Both the position numbers and the translations under genes were made by a program. This document shows positions 23,695-30,656 of a stretch of DNA of 40,458 nucleotides, piece by piece; the first letter of the stretch is position 1; the number at the start of each line of letters is the position of its first letter. Source of the stretch: a virus; IMG/VR virus record IMGVR_UViG_3300020220_000127, positions 1 to 40,458 of that record; one strand, given 5' to 3'. The notes beneath the pieces were generated by a model, which was given only the letters and a program-made list of their open reading frames with translations, was not told the DNA's origin and searched no databases.

Positions 23695-26027
23695 TAACAG
23701 AAAAAGTAGGTGGATTCAAGGACGGATTCAAGATCGAGATCACCAATTACTGGTGGCTCAGTCTCAGCGCCAATAGCTTCAGCAAAGTCCATAAGTGGAT
23801 TGCTCTGGCTAAAAATTTCGCAGTAGGTTTCCCTGACTACGCGATTGAGGATGCCCATATCTGTGGCTCGGCAAAGTACCGAGTCATGGATCACAGTGAA
23901 TGGAGCATCGAACTTAAGGAATGCTCGATGAAGGATCGAAGCATCAAGGGAGTGGATTAGATTGGGAGCAGTACTGGACTTGTGTCCAAGAACATCTGGA
24001 CCTTTTGGGTAGTCGGCAAGTTTGATCTTGGCCATCCCAAGGATTTCAAGTTCAACACGTTTGAACTCGTACTTGCGTCTATTTTGTTTGACAAGAAAAT
24101 TGGATGGTGTTTGCCAAATCAGATAATCAGCACCACGTTTGAACGCAGCGCCAACTTCTTTCTTGATCCAATCCATAACTTGCATTGGACCTGGAACAAC
24201 CTCATACATTGCTTCCCGAACAGCAGCCACAATTTGTGTCAACTCATCAGGAGTGAACTCAGCACCTTTTTCCTTTAAGGCTTCACGTATGTAAGCCCTA
24301 TTGGAATGCTGAGTTGCGTTGTATGGAATGGTCATCACTGTCCTCTTTGTGACCTTCCGATCAAGAAGAGCAGCTAGATGACTAGGAAGCTTTGGCTTTG
24401 CATGTTCTGCAACTACCTTGTAAGCATCCTGTGGTTGTTCACTTGGAAACACATTGACCAACTTTGCAGTTGATTGATCTCGTGCAAGACCAGCCAGGAT
24501 CTGAAGCCCACTGCACGTTGCATCGACGGCAACAGGCAGGTTTGTCCAACTTCTGGAGCACTCAATGACACAGGCATGGTACTCCTCACAAGCAGCGAGG
24601 AATTGCCATGGCTCATCAGCAACCTCCCAATCAGAGAGATTGCCTAGTGCATCAGTTGCCACTCGAGAAATCAGCTCGTGGTTGGCTGCAACCCAATCCT
24701 GCCGTTCCTGCATTGTTGCTTTGTCCAACCCGTAGGTGGAGGCAACTTCAAACGCCAGCCAGCCTTCAGCCTCAACGGTCATGAAGGCAGGTTCAGCAAA
24801 CTTCAGTAGTGATTTACCAAAGTCTGTGTCTTGTGGGGTGAGGAAGGCCGGAATCGGATAGGTGCGACCTCGATAGTCAAACGACCACGGAAGAAAGAAC
24901 TTGTCCTTCTCCTTGAAGATCTTGACGGTCTCCATTGTCATTCGTGTACGGCAGGACCGTTTGAATGCTGCAGCGTTGTGGTTCATGGCCTCCGCTGCTT
25001 GCCGTCGATACTCGTGCCTGGCCTCCTCGTTGTCCGCAATGTCCCAAGGTTTGTTGGGAAGCGGTAGCTCGATGATCGGTGTGAACTTACCGACCTTGTA
25101 CTGACGCTCCATCAACTCCTCTGCAATCCCAACGATGAACTCATTGAGGGTGTAGGCGGTCTTCTGGAGCTTGTTCAGAAACAGGAGTGGTGTGTTCCCC
25201 TGTATTAGTGTCGGGTCGCCCCTACGAACCATCTCATGGCCGTGCATAACCTCGTTTAAGAGGTAGCCACCAGCCTTGATAGGAGACCAGTCTCGTGGTG
25301 GGACCAACATGGGCCACGCCATTGGAGCGAACATCAACGCATCCTTCATCAGCTCTTCCTTTGTCATGGCAAAGAGAAGGCTGGGAACAATCAACATTGG
25401 TGTGCCGTTGTGGCGTTTGACGGTGACCCGTTCAAACCACCCTGTAGCTTTCATTACACAGTCCAAAAGCCAAGCACCAAGCTTTGCCCTGACCACTGAG
25501 CCCCAGTTGTCCCAGTCATAGTCATGCCGGTTCATTAGTGTCCGGGCGATAGTGGCCTTCTGTTGGGTGCCACAGGAGCTGTGCCAGTAATTGCGCTTGA
25601 TGCGTTCATACAGGTCACGATCCTGTGACTCGTACCAACGGAGCTGTGCCTCCTGCTCCAAAGCTTTGCCAATGGACGTGATCACGTTGGCGATCTCGTT
25701 GGCTCTGTCCTTAGGACTGAACACATGGTCAAAAGTCAGCTTCAACGCAATCGCTGCTGCTGCCTCCGGCTCGATCTCCGCCAAGTACTGGTGGATGGTG
25801 ATGAAGTCCTTGCCGTTGTGTCCTTCGTGGATACGGTTAAGCGTGTCCTGAATGACCGCTGCAACGTCCAGCAAGGCAGCTTGGATGCTTGCTGCGCCGT
25901 AGACACTGGCCGAGGCGTAGCTCTTGTCCTCAAGCTTTCTGGTGTTGTCTAAGAGCCGCTCACGCCCGTAGGCGATGGCTCGTTTTTCCAGCTCAATCTG
26001 TTGCTCCGTCAGAGCAGGAGTTGGCAT
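23694..26027 (-). CDS. Single-subunit phage RNA polymerase (T7 gp1-like)
   Basis: A 777-residue protein (T7 has 883) with all catalytic motifs: FDYRGRTYP at 383-391, motif A VAVDATCSGLQ with Asp502, motif B RKVTKRTVMTIPYN with Arg557, Lys561 and Tyr569, motif C TVIHDS with His714-Asp715. The usual Gly after the motif B Tyr (T7 Gly640) is Asn570. The C-terminus ends YFFC, near the T7 FAFA-type carboxyl end that sits in the active site. The N-terminal promoter-binding domain is shortened, as in cyanophage enzymes. It transcribes middle and late genes. A terminator and the candidate attP separate it from the integrase gene. Confidence 0.96.
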   Translation of the reverse strand: MPTPALTEQQIELEKRAIAYGRERLLDNTRKLEDKSYASASVYGAASIQAALLDVAAVIQDTLNRIHEGHNGKDFITIHQYLAEIEPEAAAAIALKLTFDHVFSPKDRANEIANVITSIGKALEQEAQLRWYESQDRDLYERIKRNYWHSSCGTQQKATIARTLMNRHDYDWDNWGSVVRAKLGAWLLDCVMKATGWFERVTVKRHNGTPMLIVPSLLFAMTKEELMKDALMFAPMAWPMLVPPRDWSPIKAGGYLLNEVMHGHEMVRRGDPTLIQGNTPLLFLNKLQKTAYTLNEFIVGIAEELMERQYKVGKFTPIIELPLPNKPWDIADNEEARHEYRRQAAEAMNHNAAAFKRSCRTRMTMETVKIFKEKDKFFLPWSFDYRGRTYPIPAFLTPQDTDFGKSLLKFAEPAFMTVEAEGWLAFEVASTYGLDKATMQERQDWVAANHELISRVATDALGNLSDWEVADEPWQFLAACEEYHACVIECSRSWTNLPVAVDATCSGLQILAGLARDQSTAKLVNVFPSEQPQDAYKVVAEHAKPKLPSHLAALLDRKVTKRTVMTIPYNATQHSNRAYIREALKEKGAEFTPDELTQIVAAVREAMYEVVPGPMQVMDWIKKEVGAAFKRGADYLIWQTPSNFLVKQNRRKYEFKRVELEILGMAKIKLADYPKGPDVLGHKSSTAPNLIHSLDASILHRAFLKFDAPFTVIHDSVLCRATDMGILNRVVRETYCEIFSQSNPLMDFAEAIGAETEPPVIGDLDLESVLESTYFFC

Positions 26028-26084
26028 AAGAGACTTGTTGGTAGATTCGGGAAATGGACCAGCTCTTCAGGCATACATCTAGAC

Positions 26085-26113
26085 AAAAGAAAAGCGGGCC
26101 GTTTGGACCCGCT
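26085..26113 (-). terminator. Intrinsic terminator between integrase/attP and RNA polymerase
   Basis: On the minus strand AGCGGG pairs with CCCGCT, extended by two more G-C pairs past a bulged base, with a short AAAC loop, then UUUUCUUUU. It would end integrase-side transcripts just before the RNA polymerase gene, so the polymerase needs read-through or its own promoter. If it came from the host, it could also be the former terminator of a tRNA gene. Confidence 0.85.
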
Positions 26114-26142
26114 CTATGCCTTAGACAATCCTCTAGATCGAC

Positions 26143-26183
26143 GAACCTGAAACTAGCGCGTATACCAATTCCGCCACATCCGC
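26143..26183 (-). other. Candidate attP: 5' part of a tRNA-Leu gene
   Basis: Read on the minus strand from 26183, the sequence starts GCGGATGTGGCGGAATTGGT and has the acceptor 5' strand, the D-arm and the anticodon loop TTCAGGT with CAG anticodon of a bacterial tRNA-Leu. It then diverges before the anticodon stem can close, and no T-arm or 3' acceptor follows. The 41-nt segment lies 120 bases after the integrase stop. Cyanophage P-SSP7 has a 42-bp match to its host tRNA-Leu beside its integrase, so this is probably the integration core. Confidence 0.8.
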
Positions 26184-26210
26184 AAGTGTCACAACCTCAA
26201 CGGCTGCAGT

Positions 26211-26274
26211 GGTTTTCAGGGAAGAAAACCGGCTGTGGCTCGGTGTTGGACTCGTGAGAAACGAGGCGTCTCAC
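26211..26274. repeat. Two inverted repeats between integrase and attP
   Basis: Perfect inverted repeats lie at 26211-26217/26224-26230 (7 bp, GGTTTTC with GAAAACC, 6-base loop) and 26254-26259/26269-26274 (6 bp, GTGAGA with TCTCAC). They flank the attP core on its integrase side and could be arm-binding sites or RNA hairpins. No U-run follows, so terminators are unlikely. Confidence 0.5.
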
Positions 26275-26302
26275 CGATGAATGAAGCCTAACACAAGGGG
26301 TG

Positions 26303-27331
26303 TTAGACGCTGGTAGACGGGCTCAAATCCAGCTTCTGCAGGCCTTGGATGGTCATCCAGGCTTGCATCAAATCCTCAAGGCTTGGCACGGCTGGTGATG
26401 CAGTTGTGGGCAATTTGTGGTTGCTTAATGCATCGATGGCGTTTTGTTTGGCCGGGTCCGATACTTTTACATATCGTAACGTTGTTTCGATTTGCTTATG
26501 TCCCATCAATTCCTTGATGGTCAACGGAGCAACGCCTCGCTCGTTGAGCAAGGTGCCAAACGTATGCCTTAACAAATGGGGGCAGTAGCCATCCGGTAGC
26601 TCGATAAACTTACGCACCTTGTTGAAGGCACGTCTGAACTGTTCAGCGTTCTCAAAGTCGCTACCAAACACCAACGCTGAACCCTTACGTCCCTCACAGC
26701 GTCTGACAAAGATGTCAAAGATCTGTTCAGAGATCGGGATGCAACGGTAGTTCTTACCCTTGGTCACAAAGCCATCACGTCCACCAACGTGAATGCGCTT
26801 CTGAGCCAGATCAATGTCCAACACCTGGAGCTTGTTCAGCTCAGCGTGACGCAGCCCTGCATACGCTCTCACCAAGATGTGATCGGAGAGATCGTGGTTG
26901 CAAAAGGGATTGCGTGCTGCTGCTGCCATGTGATGCACCTGGTCTTCGGTGAACCACAACAGCCGGTGTTCCCCTTCCTTTCGCTTTGGAAGCTTACGAA
27001 AAGGGATCTCATCGATCCGACGATTGTCGTGACAATGCGTGAATACAGTACTGATCGTCGCCATCACGCGATTGAGTGTGGATGACGACATATGCCGTTC
27101 ATCCTCCAGCTCAGCAACGATCTGTGCTACTTGGTCCTCATCCATTTTGTTCACCGGAAACGAACGACCACGCATGCTGGTGACATGCCCAGTGTTGATC
27201 CGATAGAACTTCACAGAGGGACCGCTCCGCCAAGTGGGCCGTGTCTCAAACGTGTAGTCGACACACTGCCCCCAGGTCTTAAGATTGACCATAAACAGTC
27301 TCCCAAAATTCACGAGAAATTTGTTCACCAA
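26303..27331 (-). CDS. int: Tyrosine recombinase (integrase)
   Basis: The frame has 342 residues. The catalytic set is complete: Arg161 (AGLRHAEL), Lys near 191-193 (VTKGKN), His252-x-x-Arg255 (HLLRH), His278 (MGHKQ) and the nucleophile Tyr287 (TLRYVKV). An N-terminal SAM-like core-binding region is at about 15-125. An ATG at 27292 (MVNLKTWGQC) is a plausible alternative that avoids most of the 53-base overlap with the regulator gene. With the tRNA-Leu segment downstream it suggests integration into a host tRNA-Leu gene. The C-terminal about 40 residues after Tyr287 are longer than minimal. Confidence 0.93.
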   Translation of the reverse strand: MVNKFLVNFGRLFMVNLKTWGQCVDYTFETRPTWRSGPSVKFYRINTGHVTSMRGRSFPVNKMDEDQVAQIVAELEDERHMSSSTLNRVMATISTVFTHCHDNRRIDEIPFRKLPKRKEGEHRLLWFTEDQVHHMAAAARNPFCNHDLSDHILVRAYAGLRHAELNKLQVLDIDLAQKRIHVGGRDGFVTKGKNYRCIPISEQIFDIFVRRCEGRKGSALVFGSDFENAEQFRRAFNKVRKFIELPDGYCPHLLRHTFGTLLNERGVAPLTIKELMGHKQIETTLRYVKVSDPAKQNAIDALSNHKLPTTASPAVPSLEDLMQAWMTIQGLQKLDLSPSTSV

Positions 27332-27641
27332 GAGGTGTCAAGGACACTACCTTGTCTTGCCCTCGATACTCCTTTGTGATCCAATGAAGACCTGGTTTAC
27401 CCGTCCGTGTTTTATCGTGCAACCAGTTGGTTAAACGAGACACACTGGATTGGTTGTAACCAAGCCCTTGCTCAATTTGTGAGCATTTGATTGGCCCTCC
27501 TGCTGCCGCAATGAACATAAACACACAGAACAATTGTCCGGGCATCTCCTTGGTGGGAACCCGTCGTCTAAGTGTTTCAAAGGCTCGACAAAAGTTCCAC
27601 AGTTCAAGGTCATAAATCGTGATGGTGCGTTTGAGAACCAT
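27279..27641 (-). CDS. MarR-like winged-helix DNA-binding protein, candidate regulator
   Basis: A 120-residue protein with a winged-helix pattern: a helix with PGQLFCVFMFIAAAGGPIKCSQ, recognition helix GYNQSSVSRLTNWLHD, and a wing with a GLHWITKEYRGQDKVVSLTPLGEQI strand pair, typical of MarR-family folds (S/T-x-V-S-R-L and L-T-x-x-G). It is directly upstream of and overlaps the integrase, so it may control integration or act as a repressor. Ligand and operator are unknown. No helix-turn-helix of the CI type is seen elsewhere in the window. Confidence 0.78.
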   Translation of the reverse strand: MVLKRTITIYDLELWNFCRAFETLRRRVPTKEMPGQLFCVFMFIAAAGGPIKCSQIEQGLGYNQSSVSRLTNWLHDKTRTGKPGLHWITKEYRGQDKVVSLTPLGEQISREFWETVYGQS

Positions 27642-27831
27642 GGATGTGGAAGATGTCGAGCCAATCCCAGATTAGCTCAAAACGACCCCAGAACAGCTGA
27701 AGGCATTGTTTAGAACACGAAAACTGTACCTTTCGTGACGCGCAGATCGGTTCCCAACCGACATAGAAGTGAATCCAAGAGAAATAAATAAGGGTCACAG
27801 GATCGGCAGCACTTGCATCGGACTCAGGCAT
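27610..27831 (-). CDS. Small Trp/Cys-rich protein, unknown
   Basis: A 73-residue ORF unusually rich in aromatic residues and Cys (IYFSWIHFYVGWEPI, then CSKQCLQLFWGRFELIWDWL), ending in a His-rich tail. Its ATG overlaps the previous stop and its end overlaps the regulator start by 32 bases. The amphipathic Trp-rich helix could bind membrane or protein. Support is only the tight overlap chain, so it may not be expressed. Confidence 0.45.
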   Translation of the reverse strand: MPESDASAADPVTLIYFSWIHFYVGWEPICASRKVQFSCSKQCLQLFWGRFELIWDWLDIFHIHGSQTHHHDL

Positions 27832-27973
27832 TGTAGCACGCTTGTACTAGCTGGTCATAGGGGCTTGTGTTAAGTTGCATGTCATATGCAAACATTGCAT
27901 GAAGCGATGGGAAATAACACATGTCCTTGCGGTCCATTAGTTCATCAGTTTCCTCAGTGGTGAGTGTGTTCAT
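27824..27973 (-). CDS. Small early protein, unknown
   Basis: A 49-residue protein (MNTLTTEETDELMDRKDMCY..., ending QACYNA). The ATG overlaps the stop of the preceding gene (ATGA), and its TGA overlaps the next ATG by 8 bases. It is acidic, Met-rich and has three Cys-containing or Tyr-containing segments but no domain. Coupling on both sides supports translation. Confidence 0.6.
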   Translation of the reverse strand: MNTLTTEETDELMDRKDMCYFPSLHAMFAYDMQLNTSPYDQLVQACYNA

Positions 27974-28269
27974 GAATCGGCGTTGTAGTTAATGCAGCCA
28001 ATGAAGGCTTGGGTAAGGATGGTCACCTCATCATCAGCAAGATCAGAGTCACGAATACGATCATGAGCTTTTGATTCAAGCTTGTATGCGTATTCCTTAA
28101 GCTTCTTGGTTTTGGGGTTGTAGACACGGACAACGGCACAGTAAGGATCAGGTAAGTTCCAGATCATTACATCCTCCATCACTTCAAAGAAAGTTGGAGT
28201 TTCGATGTCCTCGTCGTCTAGCTTTTGCACCTCCTCCCAGTTGTTGGGGAACGGATCTTTCTTGGCCAT
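27970..28269 (-). CDS. Early hypothetical protein beginning MAKKDPFPNNWEEV
   Basis: A 99-residue acidic protein with a central strand-rich domain (DVMIWNLPDPYCAVVRVYN, then KKLKEYAYKLESKAHDRI). The N-terminal pattern with KDPFPNNWEEV resembles a conserved early protein I associate with cyanopodoviruses, function unknown. The C-terminus overlaps the next ATG. It is one of the more convincing early genes because of its length and composition. Confidence 0.75.
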   Translation of the reverse strand: MAKKDPFPNNWEEVQKLDDEDIETPTFFEVMEDVMIWNLPDPYCAVVRVYNPKTKKLKEYAYKLESKAHDRIRDSDLADDEVTILTQAFIGCINYNADS

Positions 28270-28393
28270 ATGACGGTAATTTAAAGCAACGCTCTAGTTC
28301 CTGGATCGATTCCAGATCGCCCTCACAGTCAACCAGGCATGCATGCAGCATGCTGAATTGACGAGAAAGACGTTGTTGTAACGGTTCAGGCAC
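28184..28393 (-). CDS. Possible small early gene with GTG start, overlapping the next gene
   Basis: The frame gives 69 residues from a GTG at 28393. The first about 41 residues (PEPLQQRLSRQFSMLHACL, then an acidic helix) look native, but the rest lies in an 86-base overlap with the MAKKDPF gene and reads as a basic, Gly/Arg-rich shadow. It might be a real protein with an unconstrained tail, or the remains of a gene whose end was overwritten. Low confidence. Confidence 0.4.
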   Translation of the reverse strand: MPEPLQQRLSRQFSMLHACLVDCEGDLESIQELERCFKLPSYGQERSVPQQLGGGAKARRRGHRNSNFL

Positions 28394-28439
28394 TTAGTAG
28401 TGGCCCTTAGTGTGTGCAACAGCTGTTACTGTCGCGGGA

Positions 28440-28471
28440 GAATAAAAAAGAGAGGCGTTACTTCACGCGCC
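28440..28471 (-). terminator. Weak terminator-like hairpin in the early region
   Basis: On the minus strand a GC-rich stem (GGCG paired with CGCC, or five pairs with a bulge) is followed by UCUCUUUUUU. The stem is short, so it may only attenuate. It lies after two microgenes and before the next early group. A 7-bp inverted repeat at 28491-28497/28509-28515 lies just upstream. The rest of the 210-base gap 28394-28602 shows no gene I can support. Confidence 0.45.
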
Positions 28472-28602
28472 ACAACTCCCCTTGGGCGAGGAGCCACACT
28501 CAACAGCGGTGGCTCGGTGCGTCGTTATGTAGCCGTGATGAGGGCTGCTCCGGCATTGCGTCGGGATCGCTCCCGATGTACATATGATGCCGCAGTTTCT
28601 CT

Positions 28603-28680
28603 CTAAGGCACTCCCTTTGGGACGGTTTCGTGGTCGTCACACAGGCAACGCTTCAACAGGTAGGCGACAAGGTTGTTCAT
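28603..28680 (-). CDS. 25-residue microgene
   Basis: Starting with ATG at 28680 that overlaps the previous stop (ATGA), it encodes MNNLVAYLLKRCLCDDHETV and a few more residues ending KGVP. It has a hydrophobic start, two Cys and a Cys-Asp-Asp-His string that could bind metal. Evidence is only coupling and plausible composition. It may not be a real gene. Confidence 0.35.
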   Translation of the reverse strand: MNNLVAYLLKRCLCDDHETVPKGVP

Positions 28681-28781
28681 GCTGCGTCCCTCTTGTTGAG
28701 AACGCTTTGCAAGACGCTAGAAACGACCCACGAAACAGTGATCGTGAGCTGTTGGGGCTTCCGCAGATGTATTGGTGTCAT
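28677..28781 (-). CDS. 34-residue microgene
   Basis: ATG at 28781 gives MTPIHLRKPQQLTITVSWVV then a short helix ending KRDAA. There is a hydrophobic segment of about 12 residues (LTITVSWVVSSVL). Its stop overlaps the next ATG. The frame is open further upstream across the terminator hairpin, which supports the downstream start. Function unknown; low confidence. Confidence 0.35.
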   Translation of the reverse strand: MTPIHLRKPQQLTITVSWVVSSVLQSVLNKRDAA

Positions 28782-28843
28782 GAGTGGATTAAATTGTGGG
28801 TGCGTCCATGAAATGTCGTAACGTTCTTCCCCAGGGCACACAC

Positions 28844-28888
28844 AAAAAAAAAGCCCCAGGGTGGAACCGAAGTTCCAACCCCAGGGCC
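28844..28888 (-). terminator. Strong intrinsic terminator in the early region
   Basis: On the minus strand a long GC-rich hairpin (about 15 pairs with one bulge; core TGGAAC paired with GTTCCA around a UUCG loop) is followed by nine U. It closes the group of early genes at 29.1-30.9 kb and would stop host or phage polymerase before the 28.8-27.3 kb genes, as the T7 early terminator does further along. Confidence 0.92.
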
Positions 28889-28963
28889 ATAAGCCTGGAT
28901 GCATCCGCGCGGGCCGGAGTGCTGCTGTCTTTAGTTGTGAGCACAGTCTACCATTGCGCCTTG

Positions 28964-29128
28964 TTAGTTTAGTTCGACGTAAACGATGATTTCGTCGTCA
29001 GAATCACCGCAACCACAATCGGCAATTGCTTCTGTTACTGATTCGCTATAATCGCAGGTTTCAATAACGTGCTGCCTTCCATTGATTGTAATAATGACTT
29101 GAGGCGTGACGGAGATGAATGGTTCCAT
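28964..29128 (-). CDS. Small acidic Cys-containing early protein
   Basis: A 54-residue protein: a β-like start (MEPFISVTPQVIITINGRQH) and an acidic end with a DCGCGDSDDE motif and VYVELN. The start is 8 bases after the preceding stop, and the terminator at 28844-28888 follows. The CGCG cluster may bind a metal. No family recognised. Confidence 0.55.
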   Translation of the reverse strand: MEPFISVTPQVIITINGRQHVIETCDYSESVTEAIADCGCGDSDDEIIVYVELN

Positions 29129-29136
29129 GATTTAGC

Positions 29137-29829
29137 TCAAGCGATGGTGCTCTCTACTTTTTTAGCTTGTGTACCGTGTGCTTTGAATGCAACAATACAC
29201 GAACGGTTAGCATCAGCGCAAAGCCTACAGTCAGCACAGGTTTTGTTTGCTTTTGCTTGAGCAGGGCAAACAATGAACATAACACCATTGGTGCACCATG
29301 ATGTAACTTGTGTGTCTTTGGGAACGATACAAACAGCAGGTAAGCCGTGACGGTAGACTTCGACAGCGTGGGCCTGACTGTGGGCGCTGACATTAACTGT
29401 CATTCCCATTTGTGGGGCGGCCTTAATTAACTCACGATTGCCGTAGTGTTCAGTATCGTGGTGAGTATAAGTCCAAGCCTTCAACTTACGCTCACCGCAA
29501 GCATTAGCAATAAGACCTAAAGCGTGGGCGTTGATTGAACCATTGGTGTGCGGTAAGTCTCCTGCTTGGTTGTGTCTGAAACAGCTACCTTCTGGAAGTG
29601 TTTTTAGTGCACTCACGAATGATTCTATATCAAGGCCGCGTGGTTTGTCACTGTATGGGCCCTCGGACACAGCATCCCAGTGTAATCTAAGAGGCCCAGT
29701 CTCTGCATAGCAACCATTGCCAAATAACGGGCAGGATGGTGAGCAACTATCACGAGACGTTGTTGATACTGCAATCGGTCCAGTCTTAGCGTTGCTGGAC
29801 CTCTTTGTTAGGTGATACCAGTGTGCCAT
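29137..29829 (-). CDS. Cys-rich early phage protein (DUF7227-like)
   Basis: A 230-residue protein starting MAHWYHLTKRSSNAKTGPI. It has an N-terminal Cys group (Cys29, Cys33, Cys40 in SCSPSCPLFGNGCYAE), a central RHNQAGDLPH stretch with TYTHHD, and a C-terminal Cys cluster (Cys188, Cys198, Cys201, Cys204, Cys211). The pattern matches what I recall as DUF7227, found in phages and plasmids and of unknown function. The two clusters look able to bind zinc or an iron-sulfur group. It is by far the longest early gene. Context suggests host takeover, but no activity can be assigned. Confidence 0.75.
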   Translation of the reverse strand: MAHWYHLTKRSSNAKTGPIAVSTTSRDSCSPSCPLFGNGCYAETGPLRLHWDAVSEGPYSDKPRGLDIESFVSALKTLPEGSCFRHNQAGDLPHTNGSINAHALGLIANACGERKLKAWTYTHHDTEHYGNRELIKAAPQMGMTVNVSAHSQAHAVEVYRHGLPAVCIVPKDTQVTSWCTNGVMFIVCPAQAKANKTCADCRLCADANRSCIVAFKAHGTQAKKVESTIA

Positions 29830-29867
29830 GGTTTGAGTGAAGTGCTAGGGGCATTTATTGGGGCAAG

Positions 29868-30002
29868 TTAAACACAAAAGAACAGAAGATCGTCTAGGTC
29901 TTCACTGTCGTCTTCATCACGTCCTTGTGATCGTAACGCTTTGAGTTCCCAATAATCTTCTGTCCATTCCGCTTGATCAGGATAGAGATAAGGATTGTTC
30001 AT
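29868..30002 (-). CDS. Small acidic early protein
   Basis: A 44-residue protein (MNNPYLYPDQAEWTEDYWEL..., ending LFFCV) with ATG overlapping the previous stop as ATGA. It is strongly acidic with many aromatics, a composition often seen in small phage inhibitors of host proteins, but that is only a general trend. No domain found. Confidence 0.6.
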   Translation of the reverse strand: MNNPYLYPDQAEWTEDYWELKALRSQGRDEDDSEDLDDLLFFCV

Positions 30003-30223
30003 TTAAACTCACCAGTTGTAGTGAGCTTGAAGCTAGTTACCTTGCGTTGCTGGCTGTAGCGCACAACAACACTAGTACAACCCTCTGCAATTAGTTGTTG
30101 TTTGTTAACTAGGGCTAATTGAATAGAACTAAAGACAAAGTCTTTGTCAGCGTTAAGGTCTGAGAGGATGTCGGCTTTGGTTTTGTAGTCTCTGCCGTAG
30201 GCTGGCAATAGTGTTGGGATCAT
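29999..30223 (-). CDS. Early hypothetical protein beginning MIPTLLPAYGRDYK
   Basis: A 74-residue protein: PAYGRDYKTKADILSDLNAD followed by a β-rich half (VVVRYSQQRKVTSFKLT). The N-terminal AYGRDYK pattern resembles a small conserved protein of cyanophages, function unknown. It is coupled by ATGA on both sides to a tiny membrane peptide gene and to the acidic 44-residue gene. Confidence 0.72.
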   Translation of the reverse strand: MIPTLLPAYGRDYKTKADILSDLNADKDFVFSSIQLALVNKQQLIAEGCTSVVVRYSQQRKVTSFKLTTTGEFK

Positions 30224-30291
30224 TTCCTGGTGAGTGAATAGATAGCAAAGATCAAAGCGATCAAGGCAGGAAGTGGAATCAGATAGGACAT
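30220..30291 (-). CDS. 23-residue hydrophobic peptide
   Basis: ATG at 30291 gives MSYLIPLPALIALIFAIYSL and a short TRK end: one membrane-spanning segment with positive residues after it. The stop overlaps the next ATG (ATGA), which supports real translation. A small membrane peptide, possibly only a translational coupler. Confidence 0.5.
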   Translation of the reverse strand: MSYLIPLPALIALIFAIYSLTRK

Positions 30292-30295
30292 AGGC

Positions 30296-30442
30296 TCAGC
30301 ATGTGGCAGTGGTACCGCTTTGGGCACTGTTTGGCGAAAATGGATCGACGCCAGCAAAGCCGAGCATGGTGATTGTTGAGATCAGGCAAGCGAAACCGCA
30401 GAAGATTGCGGATTCGATGATGGTGCGTTGTTTGTTTGTCAT
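30296..30442 (-). CDS. Small membrane protein, early region
   Basis: From the ATG at 30442 it has 48 residues: a basic start (MTNKQRTI), a membrane helix (IIESAIFCGFACLISTITML), and a Ser/Thr/Pro-rich tail with a last Cys. The frame extends upstream to 30481 but the duplicated leader motif lies before 30442, so the internal ATG is preferred. It is followed 4 bases later by another membrane peptide gene. Confidence 0.55.
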   Translation of the reverse strand: MTNKQRTIIESAIFCGFACLISTITMLGFAGVDPFSPNSAQSGTTATC

Positions 30443-30451
30443 ATGTGGTGG

Positions 30452-30463
30452 GTCCGTGTGATT
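30452..30463 (-). repeat. 12-bp leader repeat, copy 2
   Basis: The minus-strand motif AATCACACGGAC occurs about 10 bases before the ATG at 30442 and again, identically, at 30640-30651 before the ATG at 30633. No Shine-Dalgarno sequence is seen at either gene, so the motif may be a translation signal or an operator. Confidence 0.6.
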
Positions 30464-30465
30464 GA

Positions 30466-30633
30466 TTAAAGATCGGGACATTCTAAATCTGTGAAGATAT
30501 CAACGATGGCAGCAGGGAAGCGATCCTGCAGTTGATCGATGGCATCATCACAAGCATCAAAAGATTGCCAGTCGGTTAGTCGTGTCGCTGTGCCGCATCC
30601 ATCGATGCGAGCTACACAGTAAGTAGTAGGCAT
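30466..30633 (-). CDS. Small acidic early protein
   Basis: A 55-residue protein (MPTTYCVARIDGCGTATRLT, then an acidic helix, ending DLECPDL). It starts right after one copy of the 12-bp leader repeat. Composition resembles a small compact domain with three Cys near the ends. No family recognised. Confidence 0.55.
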   Translation of the reverse strand: MPTTYCVARIDGCGTATRLTDWQSFDACDDAIDQLQDRFPAAIVDIFTDLECPDL

Positions 30634-30639
30634 GGGTAA

Positions 30640-30651
30640 GTCCGTGTGATT
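30640..30651 (-). repeat. 12-bp leader repeat, copy 1
   Basis: AATCACACGGAC on the minus strand, 7 bases before the ATG at 30633 and identical to the copy at 30452-30463. The flanks (TTACCCATG here, CCACCACATATG there) are also similar. Confidence 0.6.
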
Positions 30652-30656
30652 AATGG

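Noticed and set aside
26099-26183. A complete tRNA-Leu gene
   Set aside because: The 5' half is convincing, but the anticodon stem does not close and no 3' acceptor strand follows. The later GCGGGTCCAAAC string resembles a T-arm but belongs to the terminator hairpin.
28400-28821. Plus-strand genes in the early region (frames at 28400-28606, 28584-28811, 28630-28821)
   Set aside because: Overlapping, Arg/Cys-rich frames without family resemblance; all genes around run on the minus strand and a minus-strand terminator is adjacent.
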